A DNA stretch of 64,000 nucleotides from Cucumis sativus. Its lineage: Eukaryota; Streptophyta; Magnoliopsida; Cucurbitales; Cucurbitaceae. Below are positions 29,856 to 42,559 of the stretch, piece after piece (within the stretch, counting starts at the first letter, position 1; the number at the start of each line of letters is the position of its first letter). The position numbers were made by a program, and so were the translations under genes. Below the pieces are notes generated by a model that saw only the letters and a program-made list of their open reading frames with translations, was not told the origin of the DNA and did no database searches. The stretch lies in assembly GCF_000004075.3 (NCBI RefSeq), contig NC_026661.2:1612001-1676000 (forward strand). Direction: 5' to 3'.

Positions 29856-30553
29856 GTAGTCAAAACTCATAGATTCTGGCATCTATTAAGACTTGACGTT
29901 TATTTTGAAACCAACTTGAATTCAACATTTATAGAAACTCATATACTAACCAATTCAAACTTAATTTTTTGGGATCCCAAATAGAATATCGGAAAACCTC
30001 CAAATTCTTTAAGATAACCAAATAAACACAACGAAAAATTCCTTGACAAGAAAAGAGACTTGAACTAAACGTGGAAATGGTTCAAATAGATTATAAACAT
30101 AAATAAGATATCTCCCATTGCACTTTGACCTGACTCTACTGCCAGCCTAGGTTCTTTTTGTTCTTAACTCAAAAGAAAGTTTTGGAAGAAGAAAAAAGGC
30201 AAATATTTTTTAAAACACAGAGTAAGAGTCCTCGTTGATAGGGATGTGTCATAACATGCAAAAGCAACATGCAGGTTTTATATAGAGGGAACTGATGTAG
30301 CCTAATTACTAAAAGGAGAGAAAATTCCAAGAAACTAACAAAATCTTTATTATGAATGAGAAGATATGGAATACAAGCGGGGATTCTCTATTTATGGAGA
30401 ATTACAAGAATCCTAAAAGGATAACTAAAGGGTGTTAACAACTAATTTGGTAATTAAAACATAATTAATCAAAGATTAACTTCATGCGGACACACTGGGT
30501 CAGAAACCTCCATCGGTTCCACTTGAAATGTCGACAACTGACTCTGATACTAT

Positions 30554-30699
30554 TGTTGGGTATTTAACTACCTTGGAGAACCACACCCCCAAAGCCAGCT
30601 ATTGGGCTGGGAGAGGCAAGCCACTAAAGTACCACACTGATCATCCCATTCTAACCAATGGGGGACAAAGGCATCCCATAACTACATTGATTCCTAACA
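30554..30699 (-). mobile_element. Lone LTR of the same TRIM family, reverse orientation
   Basis: Read on the minus strand, this 146-bp block aligns along its length with the LTRs of the TRIM at 25.4 kb (shared TTTGTCCC, CATTGGTTAGAATGGGATGA, CAATAGCTGGCTTT and GTGTGGTTCTCCAAGG). A primer-binding-like AGTATCAGAGTC follows at lower coordinates, so part of the internal region also survives, but no second LTR was found. It is an incomplete fossil of the same TRIM family. Confidence 0.7.
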
Positions 30700-30849
30700 A
30701 ATACATGGTTAATATGTCTTTCATGGTAAACACAGGGGATCACATACAACATGAAATAGTGCCCAAATTACCACTTACACAATTTCAACAGTAAATCCCA
30801 CCCTGTGAGCTTATGATGATATTTCAAATAATTTTGTGAAACAGTAAAT

Positions 30850-31560
30850 CCCACCCTGACCCTTGCATCAATTGAAATCCAATTTCTTACAAATTCTTTT
30901 CTCCACTACGAAATTCTTTATCTAATTCAAAAATATAACATCAATAAATCAGAACCTCAGTCCCAAAATCAGGTGGTAATTGAGTGTTTTAGTTTGGGAA
31001 ACACTAGTGGTCCAAATCGAAATCAAAACTAATGGAAAACACCCAAAAACAATTCACCCACTGCTACTGCAGAAGGATGAATGTCTGACTGAAATGTGAC
31101 AGCACCGTCAACTGCAAAATCGTAAACAGTGGCTGGCAGCAATCGATAAAGTGAGAGAAAGAGCAAGATCCGGTACAGTGAGATTTGAGAGAGAGAGCAT
31201 GATCTGGTACCGAGAGAGAGAGAGCAAGATATAGTGGCTGCAAAGTCGTTTGGAAAAGAGGAGGATAGAAGAGGCTGCAGAAACCGTTTGAGAGAGAGGG
31301 ATTCAGGCAGTTAGGCTGTGAGAAGAACAAAATTTCCAGCAAGACGGGTTTGAGTCTGCCAAAAACTGAACCAATTCAGTTTTATTTTATTTTATTTTTT
31401 TAATTTTAAAACAAACCCCAAGTGACTACACTAAGTCAAAATCACAATTTTCCCAATCCAACCTACTCCTTATGCAGCCCAAACCTAAATTTCTCAATAG
31501 ATGTTTTAAGCTCAAACAAATTTGGGGAACCAGGTAAATTTACCTAGGGCGTCACACTTT
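30850..31560. other. Unassigned stretch with GA-rich imperfect repeats
   Basis: Short imperfect repeats (GAGAGAGAGCAAGAT and GAGAGAGAGCATGATCTGGTACC) lie near 31150-31240. The opposite strand is pyrimidine-rich, and a TGTGACGCCCTAGG string at about 31545-31558 on the minus strand resembles the start of some plant LTRs. Ends and partner repeat were not found, so no element is called. Confidence 0.3.
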
Positions 31561-32249
31561 CAGTTTCTGAACCCCACATGTGTCCAGAGTAAATTTTATA
31601 CACAATTCAAAACAGATGGAAGTTTTCCTCCCTAAATCACCCCTCCATACATGACACTTAGCTTCAGTATTCTATTTCCTTAAAGTTACGAATAATCTGT
31701 TTTCTCGTACTTTTCAAACAGAAATGGAGATCCAATTCACTCTCCCTGCCGCTAAGAATCATATCAGTAGAATTTTCAGATTCCAGAGACGGAAAAAACA
31801 GTAGTAACTAGTAAGCCCTCTCCACTACTTACGTTCGTTTAATACACTAACATAAGTAACGTAACACAACACAAAGCACAAAAATCCAATGTACGAAATC
31901 AACCAACCAACGGCATCCTCCTCATCAAATCAGCTAAGCCTAGATATAAAAGACGAATTCTCCCAAAATAAATAATACATAAAAAATCCACATCCAAAAA
32001 ATTATTCACAACAATAAAAAAGACAACGAAATCCATGAAATTATAGCAAATCCGAACTGATAGCATAGCATAAATTACGCACCGGTAACTCGAGATTGTA
32101 ACTACACTAGAGTAGAGATGACATCCAGCCAACAATTCCAAGCAGCAGTAGAACAGGAATTAGAACCAAGAAATGGGTGAAAATGGGGAAGAAGAGAACT
32201 GTTTGAATACTGCCATTTCCGGACTCTGAAGAGCGTTCTCGTAGCCAAA

Positions 32250-33540
32250 GTTTAGACGCTGTTACCATTTTAACCCTCGAAATTTTAGACCCATTGGAAT
32301 CTACGATGCTTGTGAATTAAGCCCAACTAGATTTTATCAAATTAAATTACCATCGCTGCCCCTTCCCACATTCAAATGGTTCGAGTCTGCCTCCGCTAAT
32401 CTCATTCAATAACCTACGTTGATATTAAATTCGTCTTCATTCATCTATTTAAGCTTTTCGATTCATTTATCTAAGATGATGTAAAAACAATAATCTACCT
32501 AAACTCAAGTATACTCACTCTATCTTTTTATTAAAAAATGTATCCAAATTAGAAAGTCTGAAAGTATGATTAAGAAATGAAATGTTTCGTTACCATAATC
32601 ATATGAACTTAAAATATTAAAAGTTACAAATGCATTTTTCTCGTACTATTTTCAAATAGAAAATGCATGTGAATGACGTTTGTAGAATACTAGTTTTCAC
32701 TTTTCATTTATAAAGTAATACAAATAAGAACGACAAACCAATTAATACGACAATAACTACTGAGGTAAACTTTTATAACATTATTTATTCAAATTCAAAA
32801 TTAAAATTAACTTCTTTTTTCAATGTTAGAAAACCTTTTTGCTCCTCACGTTCTAGAGACGTGATTTATATATATTTGAAATTCAAATTGGACCTTACCA
32901 TAATTCTTTTAAAGAATAGTACAATAATTTTCTTTAACAGTTATTCTTAATTCCTATTTCACCTGCCTCTGATTAAATTACATGAATAATATAGATGGCC
33001 AACGTTGATAGACGCCAATCATAATATAGACCACTTTGGATTAAAATCGAAGCCAATCCCCTCATTAGCCTTTCCATATGGCAACTCAACTACAAAAAGA
33101 GAGAGAGAAAGAGAGAGATGTTTCCATCGTATAGAACTTCTATAAATACATCAAATATGTGAATTAATGGAAATAAACAGTAATTACAATTGGAACCATC
33201 ATAAACATTCAACTTACATAAAATCAAAGAAAGGGAAGAAAAAAAAACGACTCCCCCTCCATTTTCTGTGCTCATGCTCTCTAAAAAGAGGTTCTTACTG
33301 CCTTCCTCAACCCTTGTTTACTTTAGCGGTTTTGAACCTCATTTTTATCTAGCTTTCACCATCATCAACTCAACCACAAGAACTTGCATCCAAGTTGGAA
33401 ATCGACAGTCGGAGATTGAATTCCAAACCGATTGGAAGTGTTACTACTTTCAAAAAAAGAACTATCAAATGCCAAGGCCAGTGAAAGTTCTGCAGAAAAA
33501 GAGTGTTGAAGTTGCAGTTAAAAGATACTAAAATGTCCTC
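32250..33540. other. Spacer between TGD2 and the next minus-strand gene
   Basis: Mostly AT-rich, with a (GA)n run near 33098-33118. Short plus-strand frames near 33268-33530 are open but resemble nothing known. No gene can be supported. Confidence 0.4.
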
Positions 33541-33547
33541 AGCCTAA

Positions 33548-34232
33548 TTATTGTTCATTCAAGTTATATCTTAACCTCACCGTTTCAGTAATGAAACCGT
33601 GTATCTGGAGCAAACCCAGATCTGGATTAAGTTCAGGGTAGAGAAGAAATAATTCTTCTAGAGGATGTTCAACCTTTTCTTCTCCAACCATTGTACTCTC
33701 AGTCTTGCTGCGCCAGAAAGCCATTGCATTAGCATGGTCTATACGTTCAAAGAGCACAAGTTTTTTTAATCTTGGGATGTCTTGAAACACTCAAATTCAA
33801 TTTAACGTTTAGTTTTATAAGTTTTATACCATACAAATTAATTTTGAAAGATTAAAATCGTGTTTGAGGATGATTTTCAAACATGACAAAAATGATTCTA
33901 ACAATTTTAAAAACAAAATCCCGGCACATGGCATTCATACAACGCGAAAATCAAATTGGAGCGCAAAGGAATGTTCTAAAAAATATATTTTATTCCAATG
34001 AGAATGACTACCTATTTCTGCAAGATGTCAAACAAACGTAATGATAAAACTTAAACAGAAGGCAAATGCTCTTAAATTCATAAAAGTATGTATCATTGAC
34101 TTACATAGGTTTGCCAAAATGCCTCATCTGGACTTCCTTGAACACAATAGGAGCTGCTTCATTACGCTCAGGGATGAATTTGGGTGATTCAATTTTGTTC
34201 ACCCCGCCCTCATCAGAGTGCTGAAAAATCAC
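33548..34232 (-). other. Unassigned coding-like segments downstream of the 665-residue gene
   Basis: Two minus-strand pieces look like exons. The first (34104-34232) reads FQHSDEGGVNKIESPKFIPE and continues with a Pro/Val-rich segment to a HFGKP, followed by a donor-like GTAAGTC. The second (33548-33790) reads LVLFERIDHANAMAFWRSK, an acidic helix-like stretch and YPELNPDLGLL. An AAG acceptor near 33776 could join them in frame. The first lies only 35 bases past the predicted stop of the upstream gene and in the same frame, preceded by two acceptor-like AG sites. They may be alternative 3' exons of that gene or a fragment of another. I do not recognise the protein. Confidence 0.35.
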
Positions 34233-34265
34233 CTGCTAACTCAGGCCAACAAAATCCCTTGAGAA

Positions 34266-37200
34266 TCACAACCCCAGCAACTGTTGAAGTCTCTTTGTTC
34301 CACTGTCAATAAGAACATGCATAAAAATACGTTTCAGATCCTAGTCTATGATTCATGCAAAAGATTTAATGATAGGTCACTGACATTAAAATCACGCCAA
34401 AAGTAACATAAACAATATAGAGCGGCATGTCAACAAGCATGTGTTTCTTACAAAAACAAAATTCATTACTTCATCATACCTTTTAGAAAGAGAAGGTATC
34501 AACTCCTGACAAACTTGAATAATTACTGAATCACTTCCCTTCGCCCTAATATGAGTCTGTTCAACTTCTGACAATGCAAAATGAAATCAACAAAACTCAG
34601 CTACTAACTTAAATAATACCTATCAAGGAGAACCAATTTATAACAACTCTAGTTATGCCCCTTTTTAATTGGTCAACCTAACGAGTGCATCCAAAGTCCA
34701 ACCTATTGTCACCTTCTAAAGGTTTTTACAGGTTAAGTTTATTTAATATACCATAAATATTGTAGGAAAGAGACTGAAATCAGAGCTCAGACAAAGACAT
34801 ACGTAATTTGAGAACACATACCAGGAAGGTCTTCTTCAATTGAACAGTTGCTATTTAGATATAAATTAGCACACCAATCTAACTCTATGCCTTCATTCTT
34901 TGCAAACTCTCCTAGCAAGCGGCCAATGAAATTATAAGCAATCATGCTAGTTTCATCACAAGCTTCTTGAACCACAAGGTACTGATTCTTAAACGTGCTT
35001 GGCTCACTTTGCTCCATCTGATGCATGGAACACATGTTGAAAGCACTTGAACAGGGTGTTTTGGCAGTATCGCCAGTAGTGCTGTTACCCAACAAAATAT
35101 TTGGTGTGTCTTTATTCTCCACTTGTTGGTTAGAAGACAGGTTATACGCATCATGTTGACCTTTGGATTCCATGAATGAAGGGTGGTAACTAAAAGAAGA
35201 ATCTAAAGATCCCTCCCTCTTGAAATGCATCGGTGTAGAATATTGAAAAGACTCCACATCTGCATTATAACTTGGGGACAATATATTCCCCACTGAAGAA
35301 TGATCCAAATTGGCTGGCATTGACTCCCCCATACCTTCAACATAAACAGAGCGGGATTCATTGTCTTCTCGAGGCAGTCCATCACAGCTATCCTCATCGT
35401 GATCATCAAGATCATTATCACTTTCTTCTAACTCTTCCATATATGCATCAGCAAAGTCATGTTCAAAGTCACAGTTAGGTAGTAAATCCCAAACTACTTG
35501 TTTCATCTGAGCACTCAGACTAAATACACATTCCACTTCCTCTTCAATTTCATCTTGTGAGAAAACTGAATGTGTCGCAATTTGAGAATCTGCATTTATC
35601 AAAGCTAGAGCTTTCAAAAGTGACTTTGGCACAGTGTCCATATCACTACATTCAAAAAGATAGTCTATTAACATCCTCTTAATACAAGATCTTAGACTCC
35701 TATGAGACACTTTTGCATTGGGATCCAACAAAGACTTCACCTGTTTGAGCTTCTGAAAGTTAACCCTCTTGCTAATAGACCATATGGCTTTTACTATTTC
35801 ATTGTGCAAGCTTTTCATTTGGGGTGAGAAGTGATAGAACTCAATTATGGACGAATTATGGCGACCCGGTACTAGTTTGAGTGATAAATCAGCCACCGCC
35901 ATGGCTTTTGCAAGTGATTCTTGCAATTCATCTCCTTCACCAATCGATGAAAGCATCTTCTTACTGATCTTTGTAAGAAGATTAATCAGACAATCACGGC
36001 CCCGCCCATGCCTATTACGTTTCATCTGAGGCATAAACCGAACACCTACAAGCTTTCGATGCATAGCTAAGAGAACTTGGGTGGGCAGGTCTCCTAAACC
36101 ATACAGTACATGTGATACAGCATCATGGTTAGAGAACAAACTTGATGTCAAAGTTGTTGAGCGTCTTCTTCGAAAATTTTTTGAGTCATTGAGAAGTTGA
36201 GCCAATTGTTTAACAATTTCCAATTGACGGCAATCTTGACTTTTACTTCTCAGAACTTTTGGAATAAATTCCCTGATGGTCCTTTTCAGCTTACAGCGAG
36301 TCTTTTCCAATTGGGCAGAGTTTTCTGTAAGTACTACAGCAAGAAGGTAAAGTCCCCTGGTGCTCAGATCATTGAGACACGACAAGATGAGTTTTCCAAT
36401 TTTGCAAGAGTCAAATATTTGATCAGCACGAATACCAAGATGCCTTGTTTCAACACCTAACGCTCCAAACGCTTCTTCAACTCTTGTTTTGACAGTCTCG
36501 TAAAAAATCTGAAAAACAGAGATTGAAAATGACAAAACACAGAAAGTAAGGTTAGCGTTTTCAAAAGATGGATTGTTACATAAATAATATTGTAAACTTG
36601 GGACTGAAGCCAAGCGAAGTAGACAAGGATTCAGAGTTAGTTTCCATTACTGCCTTTGTACAATGAAATAAAGTAATTGAGGGAAGAAAAAGGTGGAAAA
36701 TCTACTTACATCATCTTCTCTCAGCAACGATTCAGGCAGGTTTCTAAGAAGACAACAACAAACCATTTATTAAAGCAAGGAAACCAATGTACTAGTTTTA
36801 ATTTAAACAATTGGTCAAACAAATTTTCACTTACTGTTTATTTAAAAAGTCTGAATGATCAGGATACTTTCGTCTAGACTCAGATGTAGGAAGCCCCAGC
36901 AGCCATCTGCATACATTCGACAAAGTCAGTTCTAACAAACCAGCCTACGTACAAACCCTCCCATGAGTTCTCAAATACTAGAATTCTAAGACACCCTCTC
37001 CAGCAACAAATTATTAAAACGATAATAAAAGAACATTCCACTAAATTTATAGAATCCAATTCCAGAAGATTGGAAATTGCACTATCATAATCCAAAAAAC
37101 TAAACTAAACAAATACCATCGGAACACTACATTCATATGAAAAATTCGATTAACTAGGTTCAATTCTTTCAAACCATGAAATTGGTTGTCAAAAGTTCAA

Positions 37201-37642
37201 CATCAATAATTTAAATCTTCCTTCTAAAATTCTGAAACACCACCACCAGCTACAAATTAAAAAAAGGAAATTAGACATCGTTCCATGATTGTCATTCATC
37301 CAAAATCATGTCAGAACCATCCAAATGCTATTTACCAATCACATACTCTAAATTTATAGAAATTGTTTCCAGAAAATCGGAAACTGCAACATGAGCATCC
37401 AAATGACTAAAATAAACAAATCCCACCTGAGCACTGCGCTGAATTCTCTGAAAGAGCTAAATTGGTAGTCGAAAATCCAATATCAATAATTCAAAATCTA
37501 TTTTTCACGTCATTAAAGTGCAAGCAAACAGATTCATAAACCGATTACGGACAAACATATACCTTCTTTTAGATTTCAAAAGGGCCTCATGACGCCGAAT
37601 TTGTACCAGAAGTGCTTGAGAATCGGTCTGACAAAACTCCAT
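34266..37642 (-). CDS. Large plant protein of unknown function
   Basis: Six exons (37563-37642, 36835-36906, 36710-36743, 34822-36508, 34480-34567, 34266-34302) join in frame to 665 residues. All introns have GT-AG ends. The N-terminus begins MEFCQTDSQALL, followed by a basic stretch (KSKRR) and WLLGLPTSESRRK. The long fourth exon starts with an alpha-helical, Leu-rich region of about 330 residues with several basic clusters (RRRRS; MKRNRHGRGRD), then an acidic patch (EELEESDNDLDDHDED), then a Ser/Asn-rich probably disordered part, and ends with a helical block (AYNFIGRLLGEFAKNEG). The last exons give a short tail ending QQLLGL. Basic plus acidic clusters suggest a nuclear or nucleic-acid-related protein, but this is inference; I could not name the family. 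No signal peptide or membrane segment is seen. Confidence 0.8.
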
Positions 37643-37692
37643 CGGATTGCTAATGTTCCAGTGTACACTAGGGTTTTATTTAAACAGTAATG

Positions 37693-37755
37693 GAGAATAA
37701 GGGTTTGGCGAGCGGCATAGAGAGAATAAGGGTTTGGCGAGCGGCATAGAGAGAA
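37693..37755. repeat. 29-bp tandem duplication in the 5' leader region
   Basis: A 29-base unit (GAATAAGGGTTTGGCGAGCG...) occurs twice in direct tandem at 37695 and 37724, about 50 bases upstream of the start codon of the 665-residue protein, so probably in its leader or core promoter. Confidence 0.8.
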
Positions 37756-37759
37756 GAAG

Positions 37760-40700
37760 GTTGACGTGATAAATCTGGAAAGGAAAGGGGAAAAAGGAAA
37801 AATATTTGACTTCGGGTTATGGCCGCTTCGGTTGATAAATTAGATAACCGAACCGGGAAATGAAAAAAGATGGAGGGAAAACCATGAAAAAATAAAAAGA
37901 ATGGCCGATTGTTATTGAAATCACCCGCGAATTTAGTATAAGCGGGGAGGGCTCGAGTTCCCCTCAACTTTATTATTGTCTTTATATAATATGTATAAAT
38001 AAAACCAATTAATGTTTAATGTTTGCCCACATTTCAATCAGAGTTCAAATCTTATTTATGTAGTATTTTTTTCATATTTTTATTTTTCCTCTAGTTACAA
38101 CTCGAAGCCCTATGTTAATAATTTTCTCGATCCGCATTGATTGAAATTCAAGAAGATTGCACTCAATAGACCAAAAAAATCAATCAAAATCGAATATGGT
38201 GGTTGGAGACAAGGAGAAATTCAATCGCTATCGAAAAACCGAAATGTCAAACTGACCCATGATAGTAACATAAAATAAATTTCTTATTATGGTTATCTCG
38301 AGCGGATTTATTAACATGTCCTAATTTTATTTTAATATTAATTTTGAAGTGTCAAGTTACAATGTAGTTCAATTGTGGTGGTTGTCAAATTATAATATAG
38401 TTCAATTGTGGTGGTTGTGTCTCCGGCCGCAAAACCACGAGATTCTAAGTTTAATCATTGCTTAATTATTTTTGCGAAATAATCTTCATTTGTTATCTAA
38501 CAAATATTTAGGAGAAGAAAAAAAGCAACTGATCCAAAAATGTATTATTTTATCTTTTTTGTTTCTCTTTTTTATGCAATTTTTAAATCTATATATTTGC
38601 ATTACAAAAAAAATCATGTGTAAATTATCGGTTTTTATTTATTAGTGAATGTTATTGGAACATCAATGAAACATCGATAAATTTTTTTAACATTTTTTAG
38701 TGTGTTTATTTATAGTGTATGGTATATCATATATAAAATTTATGGATATGCCATTGATTTTACTATTGTTACTAAAATGTAGATATTATGTTTAGTTATT
38801 TCAAGTTTTATTGTGTATGTCAAAAAAATCCGTATAAAAAATTGATACTTGTACATACTAATTGTTCTTGGATATGTACATAGTACTTTGTTTGACTTAA
38901 TATAACTCTTTTCAATATCTTCCACAATATAACAAATAAATTTTATCTTTGTATTTCTTCCTATAATATTTTTTCTCTTCTCTCAACAAGTTGCCTTTCT
39001 TCTGTTATTTTGATGTTATTTGTTTTCATTGTTCAGTATTTGTAACCTGGTCAGTAATTTAATATTTTTATGCTTTTTCGTGGATTTAATGAGTTATATA
39101 TATATATATATTTTAGATTTACATGTATCATAATTTTTTTTAATAAAAAATGTTTCTTCAAATATATTAGTTTTTTTTAGAAATTGATGTATTTATCTCA
39201 TATTTGTAAAGAAAAATAAGGTAAATTATATGTTTGAATTAAACAACTTTTTTCTAAAATATAGTATTTGAGAAACTACTCTAAAAATGGAGTTTAATTA
39301 AAATTACTCTAAAAAATAGGGTATTTTTTGACCCACCTCTTATTTTTTATTACTTATACATATATTAATTGTGAGTGGTATGCTTTATTTTTTTATTATT
39401 TATATATTAGTTTACCCTACACTTTTTCTTTTATATATATATATATATTAAATATTTTAATTGTATAATTATCTTTACTTATTTAAATTAATATCTTTTC
39501 AATTCTAATTTATTTTTTTGCTTTATTTATTTATTTACTTACTTGTTTCTTAGTCAAAATTATACGTATTTTTTTAATTTTCAATATTTAAAAAAACAAG
39601 TATATTAACGGAAAAAGTAAATTTTTTTGTAATAATATAAAATCTTATAATAATCCATTTTTGTTTTAGAAAAAACTTTTATAAAAAATTGAAGATAAAA
39701 CCTACCATTTTAGAGAGAAAAAGAAAATCAATTTATATTAGACAATGTCCCATTCTATTTATTTATATTATTTAACGAAAACACATTTATTTATTTTACA
39801 CAAATTCACACCATATCTAATTTGATTTTAGTTTTATTGAATTTTATTTGTGCAGTTTTTTTGTTTAACATATACAATAATAAATTTCTCGTGTTTCCTA
39901 ATTTGATTAGATCAGGTTTTCTAAATTTAATTTTATATTAAGGGATTGGTTTTAAATTATTTCACTACTCTTGTTTTTTCTTTCTTTCATAAACATTGAT
40001 TTTTTTATTCAATTTTATCAATTATTATTACCATTTTAATTTATTTAATATATTTGTTAATATACATGCTTTTAAAAAATTTGAAAATTAAAAGAAAAAT
40101 ATGTAATTTTAATAAGAAAAATTGAATATTTAATATTGAGGTGTTGAAATATTTAATATATATATATAAATTAAAATAAAAAATATATTAATTTTAAGAA
40201 TAATTTTTAAAAATAAGGTAAATTTTGAAACATAAGTAAAAGATAGGGTGAATACATAACTATTGATAAAATATATGAGTTTCGTGTACTAGACCCCATA
40301 TTTTTTATCTTTTACTTTATTTATATATATATTTTAATGTACCTCACATTTTCTTATTTTCTTATTATTTATATATATTATACATGGGTCTCACACATTA
40401 AACATTCAAATTTTAAAAATATATTTTTTATTTTTACTTTTTGTATAGATTTAAATATCTCAACATTCAATTTTTTATTTTTTTATAATTTAATTTAATT
40501 ATTTCTCCATCAAGGTTATCCTAATATTTTTTTCTCAAATTTCAATCTTTTTTTTTAAAAACTCATATATTATCAAAAATATGTTATTAAAATATATATT
40601 AAACAAATAAAGATAGTAATAATAATAATTAGGAGAAGTTAAAGTTAGTAAAAAAATAAATAATAATAACACTCGAAACTACCCATGCACATTGTTAATT

Positions 40701-42000
40701 GAATAAAAAAATTATTATTACGACAAAAGAAAAAAAAAAACAAAAATTGATTGGATTACCAAATGAATTTAAAAAGTTAACATATCTATGGATTTCCAAT
40801 TATATAGATTATATATAGTATATGCTATAGATTACAAACAACTCACCATTTATGAGAATTCTATAAACATATCTAGAGGTTTTATCACACCGTACAAACT
40901 AAAATTTAACTTTCTCTTTTGCACAATTGGTTTTGTAATTCAATACATCATGTGAGTTAAAATGGAATTAGTGGAAAGAAGTAAAATATTGTTTGGTAAA
41001 AATTAATTGAAAAAGATTAGTTCCCATGTTTAATAATAAATATAAAATTGATGTAATTTAGTTATATCAACAAAAGTGGGTTATAATTTTTTTAAAAAAA
41101 CTTTATTTCAATTATTTTTATTTTCATGTATAATTTATAAATTATTATAATATAATTATATAAAAATATACATATTTTAAACTAGAGAAATGGTCCTAAA
41201 TATTAAAAAGTTAAAACTAATTACAAAATATATATATAAAAAAATCAAGAAAATTTAGTTTCAATTTATTTACCATATTTAAAAATGTCCATTTCAAATT
41301 ACAAATTTAATCTAAATTTTTACAAAACCATTTTTTTTTTTTAAAGAACAATTCTTACAAAAACTAAAACCAATTTAAATTTGAAATAAATGTGAAAAAA
41401 TAAATGAACAAAAAATGTAAAATTTGAGATAGTGAAAGAAAATACCAAATAAGTTGGTTTACCAAATAAATTATTAAATAAGTTAGGATTACCAATTGAA
41501 AAACGTTCACAACTCAAATTTTACTCCGTTTTTATGGACATTTAATTTAACTTAAAACCGTCCAATATTAATTATCAAAGTTGAGAATTAATTTGATAAT
41601 AATTAATTATTTATTTATTTTAAAAAATAACAAATTAGAAAAAAATCTCAACCAACAACTTGATCCGATCTACGCACTAAATTCGGCGAAATAAAATGGA
41701 GACTTTAGTGGCGATAAATAAATATAAATAAATGAATACATGTTGATGTATTCCAATTTCCCATTATCATCTTCACTCTGAATTCTCTTTCATTTCCCCA
41801 ACTGTATCAGGTACTTCTCCTAATTGAGCTTCTCTTTTCCTGTATTAATCTCATTTGTTATTGGAGTTTTCATACGTTCTTCTTCTCTACTGTTCTTTTT
41901 TGGAAACTGTTGAAGTAGAGTAGTGGTAAAAAAATGGCAAAATGACTGTAAATAGTTTGTATTTTTTGTTATTCTTGAAAAAAAAACCCCCAACTTTTGT
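37760..42000. other. Very AT-rich gene-free spacer
   Basis: No gene is supported. Composition is extremely AT-rich. Seen here: a 36-base duplicated motif around TAGTTCAATTGTGGTGGTTG at 38366-38420, (TA)n runs near 39097, 39435 and 40157, and a possible imperfect hairpin at 40125-40490. At 41745-41815 there is a pyrimidine-rich stretch ending in a donor-like CAG|GTACTT, which may be a leader exon of the decayed KIX gene that follows. Confidence 0.5.
40125..40490. repeat. Possible imperfect inverted repeat (MITE-like)
   Basis: The left arm around ATTGAGGTGTTGAAATATTTAA and the right arm read in reverse (ATTGAATGTTGAGATATTTAA) are similar, and inner arms containing AAGTAAAAGATA pair with TCTTTTACTTTA. 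The centre lies near 40290. The extreme AT content makes chance pairing possible, so this is tentative. Confidence 0.35.
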
Positions 42001-42559
42001 ATGAACACAAATAATTTTAAACCTAATGAAGTTGAAAAAACTGGAATCGAGGCCGGGAATTCAACTTCTCTCAATTGCATTCTGAATATTGACAACGATT
42101 TTGTTGACGAAATGTATGATTTCTTGCCATTTTCTTGCATTGTGCTCTATCAGTTAGGACTATGTTTGAATTTGATTTTAACAGTACTTATCACTGAGAA
42201 AATGCTTTTAAAAATGCATGTGAAATCGAACATTGAGTTGTCGATGTAATCTATTAGCGTACGTAGTAAATTTTTTGATATTTTGTTCATTTTGTTTTTG
42301 TGTGTCCATCTATATTCTTTCATTCTTTCAAAGAAATAATGCACTATCTATTATATAAGAAAGAGTCTCTTTAATATTTATAAATAGTGACTTGTACATG
42401 TGGGAGTTACACATTATCAGGTTATGTGTTCTTACACTTAAACACACATGGTTGTTTTAGCAATCTCTTGAGTACTCACTTTAATTTCAGTCAGATTACC
42501 TTACACAAATATCTCAGAAGATGAAACGAAAATTTCAGTCGATGATCTTATGGATTATG
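42001..42559 (+). pseudogene. Decayed MED15-type KIX-domain gene, copy 1
   Basis: The plus strand opens with MNTNNFKP at 42001, followed by EAGNS and later DFLPFS. This parallels the start of plant Mediator subunit 15 (MDxNNWRP ... TGDWRxQL ... LKRHLPFSG). At 42491-42559, after a TTTCAG acceptor and before a GTAAGTC donor, lies SDYLTQISQKMKRKF, matching the second half of the KIX domain (SDYLRKISLKM). The middle KIX helix (GxxELRxIAxRFEEKI) is missing here, and several conserved aromatic and basic residues are changed. KIX domains bind activation domains of transcription factors. It is most likely a dead gene, although the start and the last exon are still open. Confidence 0.55.

Larger units (their letters stand above)
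29172..32090 (-). other. Probable leader intron of TGD2
   Basis: A strong acceptor (TTTTACAG, reading leftward) ends at 29172, sixteen bases before the TGD2 start codon. Far upstream a donor-like GTGCGTAA occurs near 32090, next to a stretch that could be the first leader exon (about 32090-32230). If joined, the leader intron is near 2.9 kb. It contains a lone TRIM LTR and a membrane-protein-like frame. No promoter motif was identified with confidence. The link is inferred from splice signals only. Confidence 0.4.

Noticed and set aside
30528-30794. 88-codon plus-strand frame
   Set aside because: Lies across a TRIM LTR in antisense; the similarity to the other LTRs explains the sequence.
34220-34232. 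Twelve-base GTGATTTTTCAG as a micro-intron
   Set aside because: Far below any known plant intron length; a separate exon or an ended frame is more likely.
42491-42559. Alternative frame VRLPYTNISEDE in the KIX exons
   Set aside because: Also open and partly shared with the second copy, but the SDYL frame matches a known domain and the known exon boundary.
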